Assembly (NCBI RefSeq): GCF_014203555.1
Contig: NZ_JACHJH010000006.1
Location: 248,001-312,000 of the forward strand
DNA from: Streptomyces olivoverticillatus
Lineage (GTDB): Bacteria > Actinomycetota > Actinomycetes > Streptomycetales > Streptomycetaceae
Reading direction: 5' to 3'
DNA length: 64,000 bases
Shown: positions 22,265 to 30,948 of the stretch, piece by piece
Layout of the letters: every line of letters starts with the position of its first letter
Position numbering within the stretch: position 1 is the stretch's first letter
Program-made: the position numbers and the translations under genes
The notes under the pieces: generated by a model
The model's database searches: none
Told to the model about the DNA's origin: nothing
The model's input: only the letters and a program-made list of their open reading frames with translations

Positions 22265-24472
22265 CTATGCTCCGCTATCGGCCTGTTCGCGGATGCGGTC
22301 GGCGGCCTGGGGCGGCATCGGTTCGTGCCGGGCGTAGGTGCGGCTGAACCGCCCGGTGCCGTGGGAGATGGAGCGCAGGTCGACCGCGTACCGGCCGATC
22401 TCGATCTCGGGCACTTCGGCGCGTACGAGCGTACGGCCCGTTCCGGACTGCTCGGTGCCCAGGACCCGGCCGCGGCGGCCGGACAGGTCGCTCATCACCG
22501 GGCCCACGTAGTCGTCGGAGACCAGGACCTGCACCTCGGCGACGGGTTCGAGGAGGTGGATGCGGGCCTCGGCGGCGGCCTCCCGCAGGGCGAGGGCGCC
22601 CGCGGTCTGGAAGGCGGCGTCGGAGGAGTCCACCGAGTGCGCCTTGCCGTCGAGGAGGGTGACCCTGACGTCCACCAGCGGGTATCCGGCGGCGACGCCG
22701 CGCGCCGCCTGGGCGCGCACGCCCTTCTCCACGGAGGGGATGAACTGGCGGGGCACGGCGCCGCCGACGACCTTGTCGATGAACTCGATGCCGGAGCCGC
22801 CCGGCAGCGGTTCGACCTCGATCTCGCAGATGGCGTACTGGCCGTGGCCGCCGGACTGCTTCACGTGCCGACCCCGGCCGGACGCCTTGGCGCCGAAGGT
22901 CTCGCGCAGGGACACCTTGTGCGGGACGACGTCGACCTGCACGCCGTAGCGGGTGCGCAGCCGCTCCAGGGCCACGTCGCGGTGAGCCTCGCCCAGACAC
23001 CACAGGACGACCTGGTGCGTGTGCGGGTTCTGCTCCAGCCGCATGGTGGGGTCCTCGGCGACCAGCCGGGCCAGGCCCTGGGAGAGCTTGTCCTCGTCCG
23101 CCTTGCTGTGCGCCTGGATGGCGACGGGCAGCAGCGGGTCGGGCATCAGCCAGGGCTCCATCAGCAGGGGGGCGTCCTTGGCGGAGAGGGTGTCGCCGGT
23201 CTCGGCGCGGCCGAGCTTGGCCACGCAGGCGATGTCCCCGGCGATGGCCTGGGCGAGCTGGCGCTGGTGCTTGCCGAAGGGGGAGGAGAGGGCGCCGATG
23301 CGTTCGTCGACGTCGTGGCTCTCGTGGCCGCGGTCCTCCAGGCCGTGGCCGGAGACGTGGACGGTCTCGTCGGGGCGCAGCGTGCCGGAGAAGACCCGGA
23401 CCATGGAGACCCGGCCGACGTAGGGGTCGGACGAGGTCTTGATCACTTCGGCGGCGAGCGGACCGCCGGGGTCGCAGGCGAGGGCGGGCCGGGGGGCGCC
23501 GCCGAGCGTGGTGACGGCGGGGGCGGTGCGCTCGGGCGGGGTGGGGAAGCCGCCGGTGATCAGCTCCAGCAGCTCCACGGTGCCCAGGCCCTGTTTGGCG
23601 CCCTCCGCGGCCGGGGCGGCGGCCAGCACGGGGTGGAAGCTGCCGCGGGCCACGGCTCGTTCGAGGTCTTCGATCAGTGTCTTGACGTCGATGTCCTCGC
23701 CGCCGAGATAGCGGTCCATGAGGGTCTCGTCCTCGCTCTCGGCGATGATGCCCTCGATGAGCCGGTTGCGGGCCTCCGCGATCAGCGGCAGCTCCTCGGG
23801 GCCGGGTTCGGCCTCGGTGCGGGTGCCGGAGGAGTAGTCGAAGATGCGCTGGGAGAGCAGCCCGATCAGGCCGGTGACGGGCCGGTGGCCGTCGGGGGCC
23901 TCCGGGCCGCGCAGCGGCAGGTAGAGCGGGAGCACGCCGTCGGGGGAGTCGCCGCCGAACGCGGTGCGGCAGGCCTGTGTCATCGCCTCGAAGTCGGCGC
24001 GGGCCGCCTCCAGGTGCGTCACCACGATGGCGCGGGGCATACCGACGGCCGCGCACTCCTCCCACAGCATGCGCGTGGCGCCGGTGATGCCTTCGATGCC
24101 CTCCGCCGCCGAGACGACGAAGAGGGCCGCGTCCGCCGCCCGCAGACCGGCCCTCAGCTCGCCGACGAAGTCGGCGTAGCCCGGTGTGTCCAGCACATTG
24201 ACCTTGATACCGGCCCATTCGACGGGCACCAGCGACAGCTGCACCGAGCGCTGCTGGCGGTGCTCGATCTCGTCGTAGTCCGACACCGACGCGCCGTCCT
24301 CCACCCGGCCCGCCCTGTTCACCGCGCCGGTGGCCAGCGCCAGCGCCTCCACCAGCGTGGTCTTGCCGGAGCCAGTGTGGCCGACCAGCGCCACATTGCG
24401 GATGCCGTGCGGCCGGTCGGCCGTCACTGCCCTGCCCGCGGCCCCTGGTTGCGTGCTCGTCTTCTCGCCCAT
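22265..24472 (-). CDS. EF-G-like translational GTPase (EF-G2 type)
   Basis: 735 aa with the five-domain layout of EF-G. G1 is GHTGSGKT (31-38), G3 is DTPG (95-98), and domain IV has GHGQYAICEIEVEPL and the HPRQFIPSVEKG-like segment. The G4 motif, normally NKxD, is replaced by THLE (152-155), which would weaken guanine recognition, and the switch I region is short. So it is a paralogue of EF-G rather than the housekeeping gene, which lies in the str operon outside this window. Role unknown (possible ribosome recycling or specialised translation). ATG 24472; divergent from pgsA. Confidence 0.88.
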   Translation of the reverse strand: MGEKTSTQPGAAGRAVTADRPHGIRNVALVGHTGSGKTTLVEALALATGAVNRAGRVEDGASVSDYDEIEHRQQRSVQLSLVPVEWAGIKVNVLDTPGYADFVGELRAGLRAADAALFVVSAAEGIEGITGATRMLWEECAAVGMPRAIVVTHLEAARADFEAMTQACRTAFGGDSPDGVLPLYLPLRGPEAPDGHRPVTGLIGLLSQRIFDYSSGTRTEAEPGPEELPLIAEARNRLIEGIIAESEDETLMDRYLGGEDIDVKTLIEDLERAVARGSFHPVLAAAPAAEGAKQGLGTVELLELITGGFPTPPERTAPAVTTLGGAPRPALACDPGGPLAAEVIKTSSDPYVGRVSMVRVFSGTLRPDETVHVSGHGLEDRGHESHDVDERIGALSSPFGKHQRQLAQAIAGDIACVAKLGRAETGDTLSAKDAPLLMEPWLMPDPLLPVAIQAHSKADEDKLSQGLARLVAEDPTMRLEQNPHTHQVVLWCLGEAHRDVALERLRTRYGVQVDVVPHKVSLRETFGAKASGRGRHVKQSGGHGQYAICEIEVEPLPGGSGIEFIDKVVGGAVPRQFIPSVEKGVRAQAARGVAAGYPLVDVRVTLLDGKAHSVDSSDAAFQTAGALALREAAAEARIHLLEPVAEVQVLVSDDYVGPVMSDLSGRRGRVLGTEQSGTGRTLVRAEVPEIEIGRYAVDLRSISHGTGRFSRTYARHEPMPPQAADRIREQADSGA

Positions 24473-24714
24473 GTGTCCCGCCTCCCGGTCGACACCTGCG
24501 GTCCTTCGAGCTTTCCACCGTGGTCACGCTGCGTCCATACGTCGCACACGGTGCTGCAACCGTCCGCCCCCGGGCCCCTTCCCGCCCGGCCCGTGTGACC
24601 TGCGCCGGGGTCTTGTGCGCCATGTGCGCGCGGCAGGCCCCGGCCGCCTGGCTACGATGGGCCAGCCGGTGGCCTTTCCGACCACCCGGCCCGCATACGA
24701 CCCTCGGGAAGGCC

Positions 24715-25371
24715 ATGCTGAACAAGTACGCGCGTGCGTTCTTCACGCGTGTTCTCACGCCGTTCGCCGCCCTGCTCATCCGCCTCGGCGTCAGCCCCGA
24801 CGCGGTGACCCTCGTCGGCACCGGTGGCGTCATGGCGGGTGCGCTGGCCTTCTATCCGCGTGGCGAGTTCTTCTGGGGCACGATCGTCATCACCCTGTTC
24901 GTCTTCTCGGACCTGGTCGACGGCAACATGGCCCGGCAGCTGGGTCGCTCCAGCCGGTGGGGCGCCTTCCTGGATTCCACCCTGGACCGCGTCGCCGATG
25001 CGGCGATCTTCGGCGGGCTCGCCCTGTGGTACGCCGGGGGCGGCAACAGCCAGGTGCTCTGTGCGGTGACGATCTTCTGCCTCGCCAGCGGCCAGGTGGT
25101 CTCCTACACCAAGGCCCGCGGCGAGAGCATCGGGCTGCCGGTCAACGTCAACGGCCTGGTCGAGCGGGCCGAACGACTGGTGATCTCCCTGGTGGCCTGC
25201 GGCCTGTCCGGCCTGCATGCGTTCGGCGTGCCGGGCGTGCAGCACCTGCTGCCCATCGCCCTGTGGGCCGTGGCCGCGGGCAGCCTGGTCACCCTGATCC
25301 AGCGCGTGGTCACCGTGCGCCGCGAGGCCGCCGAGGCGGAGGCCGCGGCCGGCGGAGGCGATGCCGGGTGA
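24715..25371 (+). CDS. pgsA: Phosphatidylinositol phosphate synthase (CDP-alcohol phosphatidyltransferase)
   Basis: 218 aa integral membrane enzyme. The CDP-alcohol phosphatidyltransferase signature DGx2ARx8Gx3Dx3D is complete (from DLVDGNMARQLG to FLDSTLDRVAD). Actinobacterial homologues use CDP-diacylglycerol and inositol-1-phosphate to make phosphatidylinositol phosphate, the first step of phosphatidylinositol mannoside synthesis. ATG 24715 with GGGAAGG; upstream frame lacks a ribosome binding site. Coupled to the next gene by a GTGA overlap, and followed by the acyltransferase and pimA as in M. tuberculosis (Rv2612c-Rv2610c). Confidence 0.93.
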   Translation: MLNKYARAFFTRVLTPFAALLIRLGVSPDAVTLVGTGGVMAGALAFYPRGEFFWGTIVITLFVFSDLVDGNMARQLGRSSRWGAFLDSTLDRVADAAIFGGLALWYAGGGNSQVLCAVTIFCLASGQVVSYTKARGESIGLPVNVNGLVERAERLVISLVACGLSGLHAFGVPGVQHLLPIALWAVAAGSLVTLIQRVVTVRREAAEAEAAAGGGDAG

Positions 25372-26324
25372 ACGAGCGGCTGACGGACGCGCTGTACGGA
25401 CTCGGCTGGAGCACGGTCAAGAAGCTCCCCGAACCCCTGGCTGCTGTGCTCGGGCGGCGGATCGCCGACGTCGCCTGGAAGCGGCGGGGCAAGAGCGTGC
25501 TGCGCCTGGAGGCCAACCTCGCCCGCGTCCTGCCCGACGCCTCCGCCGAGCGGCTCGCCCGGCTCTCCCGTGAGGGCATGCGCTCCTACATGCGCTACTG
25601 GATGGAGTCCTTCCGGCTGCCCGTCTGGAGCAAGGACCGCGTCCGCAACGGCTTCACCCCCCAGGACGTGCACCACCTGGAAGAGGCCCTGGCCAGCGGG
25701 CGCGGCGTCGTCATCGCCCTGCCGCACATGGGCAACTACGACCTGGCCGGGGCCTGGGTCACCACCAAGCTGGGCGTGCCCTTCACCACCGTCGCCGAAC
25801 GCCTCAAGCCCGAGTCGCTCTACGACCGCTTCGTGGCCTACCGCGAGGGTCTGGGCATGGAGGTTCTCCCGCACTCGGGCGGCAGCGCCTTCGGCACCCT
25901 GGCCCGGCGGCTGCGCGCCGGGGGACTGGTCTGTCTGGTGGCCGACCGTGATCTGTCCTCCTCCGGGATAGAGGTGAAGTTCTTCGGCGAGGCGGCGAAG
26001 ATGCCCGCCGGACCCGCGATGCTCGCCGTGCGCACCGGCGCCCTGCTGCTGCCGGTCACCCTCTGGTACGACCGGTCGCCGGTGATGAAGGGCCGGATCC
26101 ACCCGCCCATCGCGGTGCCGGAGACCGGCACCCCGGCGGAGCAGGCCACCGTCATGACCCAGGAGATGGCCGACGCCTTCGCCTCCGGCATCGCCGAGCA
26201 CCCGCAGGACTGGCACATGCTCCAGCGGCTGTGGCTCGCCGACCTCGACCCGCGCCCCGAGCCCGGCTCCGGAGCGCGGCCGGAACCACCCACCGAGCAG
26301 AGCGCCGGAACGGAGAAGCCTTGA
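25368..26324 (+). CDS. Phosphatidylinositol mannoside acyltransferase (PatA-like)
   Basis: 318 aa. Lipid A acyltransferase (LpxL/HtrB) fold with the HX4D box PHMGNYDLAG (catalytic His and Asp) and the downstream GSAFGTLARRLRAGG and VADRDL segments. By position it matches M. tuberculosis Rv2611c (PatA), which acylates a mannose of PIM1/PIM2. Membrane-bound, inner leaflet. GTG overlaps the pgsA stop by 4 bp. The final 25 residues are Pro/Glu-rich and not conserved in the family. Confidence 0.9.
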   Translation: MNERLTDALYGLGWSTVKKLPEPLAAVLGRRIADVAWKRRGKSVLRLEANLARVLPDASAERLARLSREGMRSYMRYWMESFRLPVWSKDRVRNGFTPQDVHHLEEALASGRGVVIALPHMGNYDLAGAWVTTKLGVPFTTVAERLKPESLYDRFVAYREGLGMEVLPHSGGSAFGTLARRLRAGGLVCLVADRDLSSSGIEVKFFGEAAKMPAGPAMLAVRTGALLLPVTLWYDRSPVMKGRIHPPIAVPETGTPAEQATVMTQEMADAFASGIAEHPQDWHMLQRLWLADLDPRPEPGSGARPEPPTEQSAGTEKP

Positions 26325-27532
26325 GGATCGGGATCGTCTGCCCGTATTCGTGGGACGTCCCCGGCGGGGTGCAGTTCCACATCCGGGACCTGGCCGAGCA
26401 CCTCATCGGGCTGGGCCACCAGGTGTCGGTGCTGGCCCCGGCCGACGACGAGACGCCGCTGCCGCCCTTCGTCGTCTCCGCGGGCCGCGCGGTGCCCGTG
26501 CCGTACAACGGCTCGGTCGCCCGGCTCAACTTCGGCTTCCTCTCCGCCGCCCGCGTCCGCCGCTGGCTGCACGAGGGCGACTTCGACGTCATCCACATCC
26601 ACGAGCCCACCTCCCCCTCGCTGGGCCTGCTGGCCTGCTGGGCCGCTCAGGGCCCCATCGTGGCCACGTTCCACACCTCCAATCCGCGCTCGCGCGCCAT
26701 GATCGCCGCCTATCCGATCCTCCAGCCCGCCCTGGAGAAGATCAGCGCGCGCATCGCGGTCAGCGAATACGCCCGCCGCACGCTGGTGGAGCACCTGGGG
26801 GGCGACGCGGTGGTCATCCCCAACGGCGTCGACGTGGACTTCTTCGCCCGCGCCGAACCCCGCCCCGAATGGCAGGGCACGGGCTGCGCCGCCTCCGGTG
26901 AGAGCGACGCCCCGGCCACCATCGGCTTCATGGGCCGTATCGACGAGCCCCGCAAGGGCCTGCCCGTCCTGATGCGCGCTCTGCCCAAGATCCTCGCCGA
27001 GCGGCCGGGCACCCGGCTCCTCGTCGCCGGGCGGGGCGACGAGGAGGAGGCCGTGGCCGTGCTGCCTCCCGAGATGCGCTCCAGCGTCGAATTCCTGGGC
27101 ATGGTCAGCGATGAGGACAAGGCTCGCCTGCTGCGCAGCGTCGATGTGTACGTGGCCCCCAACACCGGCGGCGAGTCCTTCGGCATCATCCTCGTCGAGG
27201 CGATGTCGGCGGGCGCTCCCGTCCTGGCCAGTGACCTCGACGCCTTTGCACAGGTCCTCGACCAGGGGGCGGCCGGAGAGCTGTTCGCCAACGAGGACGC
27301 GGACGCGCTGGCCGCCGCCGCCCTCCGGCTGCTGGGCGACCCCCGCCGCCGCAAGGAGCTCAGCGAACGGGGCAGCCGGCACGTGCGCCGCTTCGACTGG
27401 TCGACGGTCGGGGCCGATGTGCTGGCCGTCTACGAGACGGTGACGGCCGGAGCGGCGTCGGTGGCCACCGACGAACGGACCGGGCTGCGGGCCCGGTTCG
27501 GACTGGCGCGCGACCAGGGCGGATTCGGCTAG
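26321..27532 (+). CDS. pimA: GDP-mannose-dependent phosphatidyl-myo-inositol mannosyltransferase (PimA-like)
   Basis: 403 aa GT4 glycosyltransferase. The N-terminal Rossmann domain begins RIGIVCPYSWDVPGGVQFHI (GGV loop for acceptor), IHIHEP follows, and the C-terminal domain has GRIDEPRKGL and GGESFGIILVEAMSAGAPV (the E-x7-E region). It would add the first mannose to phosphatidylinositol. The start is TTG 26321, chosen because the TTGA overlap couples it to the acyltransferase and CGGAG lies five bases upstream. The last codons run into a 15-bp tandem repeat that continues past the stop. Confidence 0.92.
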   Translation: MRIGIVCPYSWDVPGGVQFHIRDLAEHLIGLGHQVSVLAPADDETPLPPFVVSAGRAVPVPYNGSVARLNFGFLSAARVRRWLHEGDFDVIHIHEPTSPSLGLLACWAAQGPIVATFHTSNPRSRAMIAAYPILQPALEKISARIAVSEYARRTLVEHLGGDAVVIPNGVDVDFFARAEPRPEWQGTGCAASGESDAPATIGFMGRIDEPRKGLPVLMRALPKILAERPGTRLLVAGRGDEEEAVAVLPPEMRSSVEFLGMVSDEDKARLLRSVDVYVAPNTGGESFGIILVEAMSAGAPVLASDLDAFAQVLDQGAAGELFANEDADALAAAALRLLGDPRRRKELSERGSRHVRRFDWSTVGADVLAVYETVTAGAASVATDERTGLRARFGLARDQGGFG

Positions 27533-27577
27533 GTCGGATTCGGCCGGTTCGGATTCGGCTGGGTCGGATTCGACTCG
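27518..27577 (+). repeat. 15-bp tandem repeat across the pimA stop
   Basis: Four imperfect 15-bp copies built on GGTCGGATTCGGCTG. Copy 1 contains the pimA stop codon (TAG, 27530-27532) and the rest is 3' untranslated DNA. Confidence 0.75.
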
Positions 27578-27626
27578 GCCGGGTCCGGCCGGGCCGGGCC
27601 ACGGCGCGTACGGCGGTCGGGGAAGT

Positions 27627-27661
27627 AGGCCGGACCGCCACCCCCGTGGGCGGTCCGGCCT
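27627..27661. terminator. Bidirectional hairpin between pimA and the VC0807-like gene
   Basis: Perfect 13-bp inverted repeat AGGCCGGACCGCC / GGCGGTCCGGCCT with a 9-nt loop, ending 3 bases before the convergent stop. Confidence 0.7.
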
Positions 27662-27663
27662 GG

Positions 27664-28374
27664 TCAGTGGGTGCCGGACGCTGCGGGCCGTGCTTCCGCG
27701 GCAGCTGCCCGGAGCCCGAAGAGCGGTATGCCGTACCGCGCCCTGAAGCCCCGGCTGCGGCGCACGGTGGCCATGGCCACCAGGCCCAGCAGCGAGAACG
27801 AGACGACGCGGCCCACGACCGGCACCACATCGACCGGCAGCGCCAGCGCCATCACCGTGCTCAACGTGGCGTCGAGCAACTGGACACAGCCCCACAGCAC
27901 CGTCAGGCCCCGCAACGCCTCCCGGAACTCCGGCCGCTCGCGCCAGGCGCGCTCGGCCGCCCCGGCACCGGAAGATCCCCGCAGCTGGTCGCCGAAGTGG
28001 AAGGCGAAGGGCCGGGAGAAGAAGAGCGAGCCCAATATCCACAACCCCAGCGCCGCCGGGAGCGCCGCGTCCTTCAGCAGCAGCACCCGCGGATCGCCGC
28101 TGATCAGGGAGGTCCCCGCGGACACCAGCAGCAGCCCGACCACGAACAGGTCGAAGAACGCGGCCCGGCGCCGGACGACGGCGGTGACCAGGGCGTGCGC
28201 CGCCGGGAGCGCACTGCTCAGCAGAAGCGCCGCCCACTGCGTTATGCCCTGGGCGCGCAGCATGTAATACATCGCGAGGGGCAGCAGGATGTTGACGCTC
28301 AGCGGGACCAGGAGTGCGCTCCTGCCGCGCGACGCGTGCGGGCCCAGAGGCGTCTTCTCGGCACTCGTCTTCAT
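27664..28374 (-). CDS. VC0807-family multi-pass membrane protein
   Basis: 236 aa with about six hydrophobic helices (for example VPLSVNILLPLAMYYML, FDLFVVGLLLVSAGTSLI, ALGLWILGSLFFSRPF). The layout and the SRPFAFHFGDQLRG loop between helices 4 and 5 suggest the VC0807/septation-protein-A-like group; the exact role is unknown. ATG 28374 has GGGAGG seven bases upstream. Convergent with pimA. It may have no link to the PIM genes. Confidence 0.72.
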   Translation of the reverse strand: MKTSAEKTPLGPHASRGRSALLVPLSVNILLPLAMYYMLRAQGITQWAALLLSSALPAAHALVTAVVRRRAAFFDLFVVGLLLVSAGTSLISGDPRVLLLKDAALPAALGLWILGSLFFSRPFAFHFGDQLRGSSGAGAAERAWRERPEFREALRGLTVLWGCVQLLDATLSTVMALALPVDVVPVVGRVVSFSLLGLVAMATVRRSRGFRARYGIPLFGLRAAAAEARPAASGTH

Positions 28375-28646
28375 GGCGGGCCTCCCTCGGTGGACATCCG
28401 GTGCCTCGGCCTGGCATCCGGTCCTGATCCGAAATTAGGGGCCGCCCGGGTGCAGACGGATCGGAGCCAGGGTCGATTCGCCGAAGGCTCCGCTCCACCC
28501 CGGCCTCCACCTCGCCGTCCACCCCCGGGTGGAGCCCCGCCCCGGGCGGCCTTGGTCACCTTGGTCACGGCAGTAGTCCCGCCCGGCACAGCCCCGCCTC
28601 GCGATCGCGGCGGCCCGCCTCCGTCGGCCCGGTACTGTGACCCGGC

Positions 28647-29189
28647 GTGACCACCATCATCTGGATCGCCGCCGTCCTCGTCCTCGTCGGCGTCTACCTG
28701 AGCTGGACGGCGGGCCGGCTCGACCGGCTGCACAGCCGCATCGACGCGGCCCGGGCGGCCCTGGACGCCCAGTTGCTGCGGCGGGCCTCGGTCGCCCAGG
28801 AGCTCGCCACCGCCGGAGTGCTCGACCCGGCCGCCTCGATCGTGCTCTACCAGGCCGCGCACGCCGCCCGGCAGGTGGAGGAGGAGAACCGCGAGGTCGC
28901 CGAGAGCGAGCTGAGCCAGGCGCTGCGCGCGGTCTTCGCCGAGCCGCCGCAGGTGGAGGCCGTACGCGAGGCGCCCGGCGGCGAGGAGTCGCTCACCGAG
29001 CTCACCCAGGCCGTGTGCCGGGTGCCGATGGCGCGGCGCTTCCACAACGACGCGGTCCGCGCCGCCCGGGCCGTGCGCCGTCACCGCGTGGTGCGCTGGT
29101 TCCGGCTGGCCGGGCACGCGCCGTTCCCGCTCGCCTTCGAGATGGACGACGAGCCGCCGGCGGTGCTGGCTGACCGGACAGGCCACTGA
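28647..29189 (+). CDS. LemA-like membrane protein
   Basis: 180 aa. One N-terminal helix (IIWIAAVLVLVGVYLSW) is followed by a LemA-like helical region: RLDRLHSRIDAARAALDAQLLRR at the start and ARRFHNDAVRAARAVRRHRVVRWF near the end, compared with the usual RYN-DAVRDYN repeat. It is probably a membrane-anchored helical protein facing outside or inside the membrane; function unknown. GTG start without a ribosome binding site, close to a possible -10 TACTGT, so the message may be leaderless. pdxS begins 85 bp downstream. Confidence 0.7.
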   Translation: MTTIIWIAAVLVLVGVYLSWTAGRLDRLHSRIDAARAALDAQLLRRASVAQELATAGVLDPAASIVLYQAAHAARQVEEENREVAESELSQALRAVFAEPPQVEAVREAPGGEESLTELTQAVCRVPMARRFHNDAVRAARAVRRHRVVRWFRLAGHAPFPLAFEMDDEPPAVLADRTGH

Positions 29190-29199
29190 CCTCCAATTG

Positions 29200-29222
29200 G
29201 CTCTTTTTCCCTCACAAAGAGC
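29200..29222. promoter_or_regulatory. Inverted repeat upstream of pdxS
   Basis: GCTCTTT-N9-AAAGAGC, a perfect 7-bp inverted repeat in an unusually AT-rich stretch 52-74 bp before pdxS. It could be an operator or a weak terminator of the LemA-like gene. Confidence 0.4.
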
Positions 29223-29273
29223 ATGGGTTTGATGACCCTGCAGCATCACCGCCCTTGATAGTGAGGTCACATC

Positions 29274-30182
29274 GTGTCCAGCCCCACCACGCCCCAGACT
29301 CCCGAGACCGGCACCGCCCGCGTCAAGCGCGGCATGGCCGAGCAGCTCAAGGGCGGCGTGATCATGGACGTCGTCAACGCCGAGCAGGCGAAGATCGCCG
29401 AGGACGCCGGCGCCGTCGCCGTCATGGCCCTGGAGCGGGTGCCCGCCGACATCCGCAAGGACGGCGGCGTGGCCCGGATGTCCGACCCGAACATGATCGA
29501 AGAGATCATCGGCGCCGTCTCCATCCCGGTGATGGCCAAGTCCCGCATCGGTCACTTCGTCGAGGCCCAGGTCCTGCAGTCCCTCGGCGTCGACTACATC
29601 GACGAGTCCGAGGTCCTCACCCCCGCGGACGAGGTCAACCACAGCGACAAGTGGGCCTTCACCACCCCCTTCGTCTGTGGCGCCACCAACCTGGGTGAGG
29701 CCCTGCGCCGCATCGCCGAGGGCGCGGCCATGATCCGCTCCAAGGGCGAGGCCGGCACCGGCAACGTCGTCGAGGCCGTGCGTCACCTGCGCCAGATCAA
29801 GAACGAGATCGGCAAGCTGCGCGCCCTGGACAACAACGAGCTCTTCGCCGCCGCCAAGGAGCTGCGCGCCCCCTACGAGCTGGTCAAGGAGGTCGCCGAG
29901 CTGGGCAAGCTGCCGGTCGTCCTCTTCTCCGCCGGCGGCGTGGCCACCCCGGCCGACGCCGCGCTGATGCGCCAGCTCGGCGCCGAGGGCGTCTTTGTGG
30001 GCTCGGGCATCTTCAAGTCCGGCGACCCGGCCAAGCGCGCCGCCGCCATCGTGAAGGCCACCACCTTCTACGACGACCCGAAGATCATCGCGGACGCCTC
30101 CCGCAACCTGGGCGAGGCCATGGTCGGCATCAACTGCGACACCCTCCCCGAGGCCGAGCGCTACGCCAACCGCGGCTGGTAA
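29274..30182 (+). CDS. pdxS: Pyridoxal 5'-phosphate synthase, synthase subunit
   Basis: 302 aa. A TIM-barrel protein that builds PLP from ribose 5-phosphate, glyceraldehyde 3-phosphate and ammonia supplied by PdxT. Catalytic lysines are in VMAKSRIGHF and the phosphate-binding SAGGVATPADAALM/GVFVGSGIFKS loops. The family start region GGVIMDVVNAEQAKIAEDAGAVAV-type motif is clear. GTG with GAGGT spaced seven bases. Works as a 12:12 complex with PdxT, encoded 98 bp downstream. Confidence 0.98.
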   Translation: MSSPTTPQTPETGTARVKRGMAEQLKGGVIMDVVNAEQAKIAEDAGAVAVMALERVPADIRKDGGVARMSDPNMIEEIIGAVSIPVMAKSRIGHFVEAQVLQSLGVDYIDESEVLTPADEVNHSDKWAFTTPFVCGATNLGEALRRIAEGAAMIRSKGEAGTGNVVEAVRHLRQIKNEIGKLRALDNNELFAAAKELRAPYELVKEVAELGKLPVVLFSAGGVATPADAALMRQLGAEGVFVGSGIFKSGDPAKRAAAIVKATTFYDDPKIIADASRNLGEAMVGINCDTLPEAERYANRGW

Positions 30183-30280
30183 TCCCGCCGTCCTCCGGTC
30201 GGGCGGTCCCACGTGGTGGGGCCGCCCACCGTCCGTCGTACGTCCCGGCGGCCGTCATCCGTGCTTGAGAGGTACCCACC

Positions 30281-30886
30281 GTGTCCACCCCCACCATCGG
30301 CGTCCTCGCCCTCCAGGGCGATGTCCGCGAGCACCTCGTCGCCCTCGCCGCGGCCGACGCCGTGGCCCGCCCGGTCCGCCGCCCCGAGGAGCTCGCCGAG
30401 GTCGACGGCCTGGTCATCCCCGGCGGCGAGTCCACCACCATGTCCAAGCTCGCGGTCGTCTTCGGCATGCTCGAGCCGCTGCGTGAGCGGGTACGGGCGG
30501 GAATGCCCGTCTATGGCACCTGCGCCGGTATGATCATGGTCGCCGACAAGATCCTGGACGGCCGTGAGGACCAGGAGACCCTGGGCGGCATCGACATGAT
30601 CGTCCGCCGCAACGCCTTCGGCCGTCAGAACGAGTCGTTCGAGGCGGCCGTCGAGGTGGCGGGCATAGCCGGCGGCCCGGTCGAAGGCGTCTTCATCCGC
30701 GCCCCGTGGGTGGAGTCCGTCGGAGCCGCCGCCGACGTCCTCGCCACCCATGACGGCCACACGGTCGCCGTGCGGCAGGGCAACGTCCTCGCCACGTCCT
30801 TCCATCCGGAACTCACCGGCGACCACCGGGTGCACGCCCTCTTTGTGGAGATGGTGCGCACGGAGATGGTGCGCGCGGCCCGCTAG
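30281..30886 (+). CDS. pdxT: Pyridoxal 5'-phosphate synthase, glutaminase subunit
   Basis: 201 aa class I glutamine amidotransferase. Catalytic triad Cys in VYGTCAGMI and His/Glu in SFHPELTGD; the PGGESTTM loop interacts with PdxS. It hydrolyses glutamine and passes ammonia to PdxS. GTG start with GAGAGG upstream, spaced 98 bp from pdxS, in the same operon. Confidence 0.98.
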   Translation: MSTPTIGVLALQGDVREHLVALAAADAVARPVRRPEELAEVDGLVIPGGESTTMSKLAVVFGMLEPLRERVRAGMPVYGTCAGMIMVADKILDGREDQETLGGIDMIVRRNAFGRQNESFEAAVEVAGIAGGPVEGVFIRAPWVESVGAAADVLATHDGHTVAVRQGNVLATSFHPELTGDHRVHALFVEMVRTEMVRAAR

Positions 30887-30948
30887 CGGGATCCCGGTAG
30901 GATCTCAGTCGTTCGTTCAGAATTTGGTTACGCGAAGGAGACAGGCGG

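Noticed and set aside
22275..24833. 852-aa frame over the EF-G-like gene
   Set aside because: Arg/Gly/Pro-rich out-of-frame shadow of the EF-G paralogue.
28550..28580. Repeated CTTGGTCAC near 28550
   Set aside because: Only two 9-bp copies in a gap; no supporting structure.
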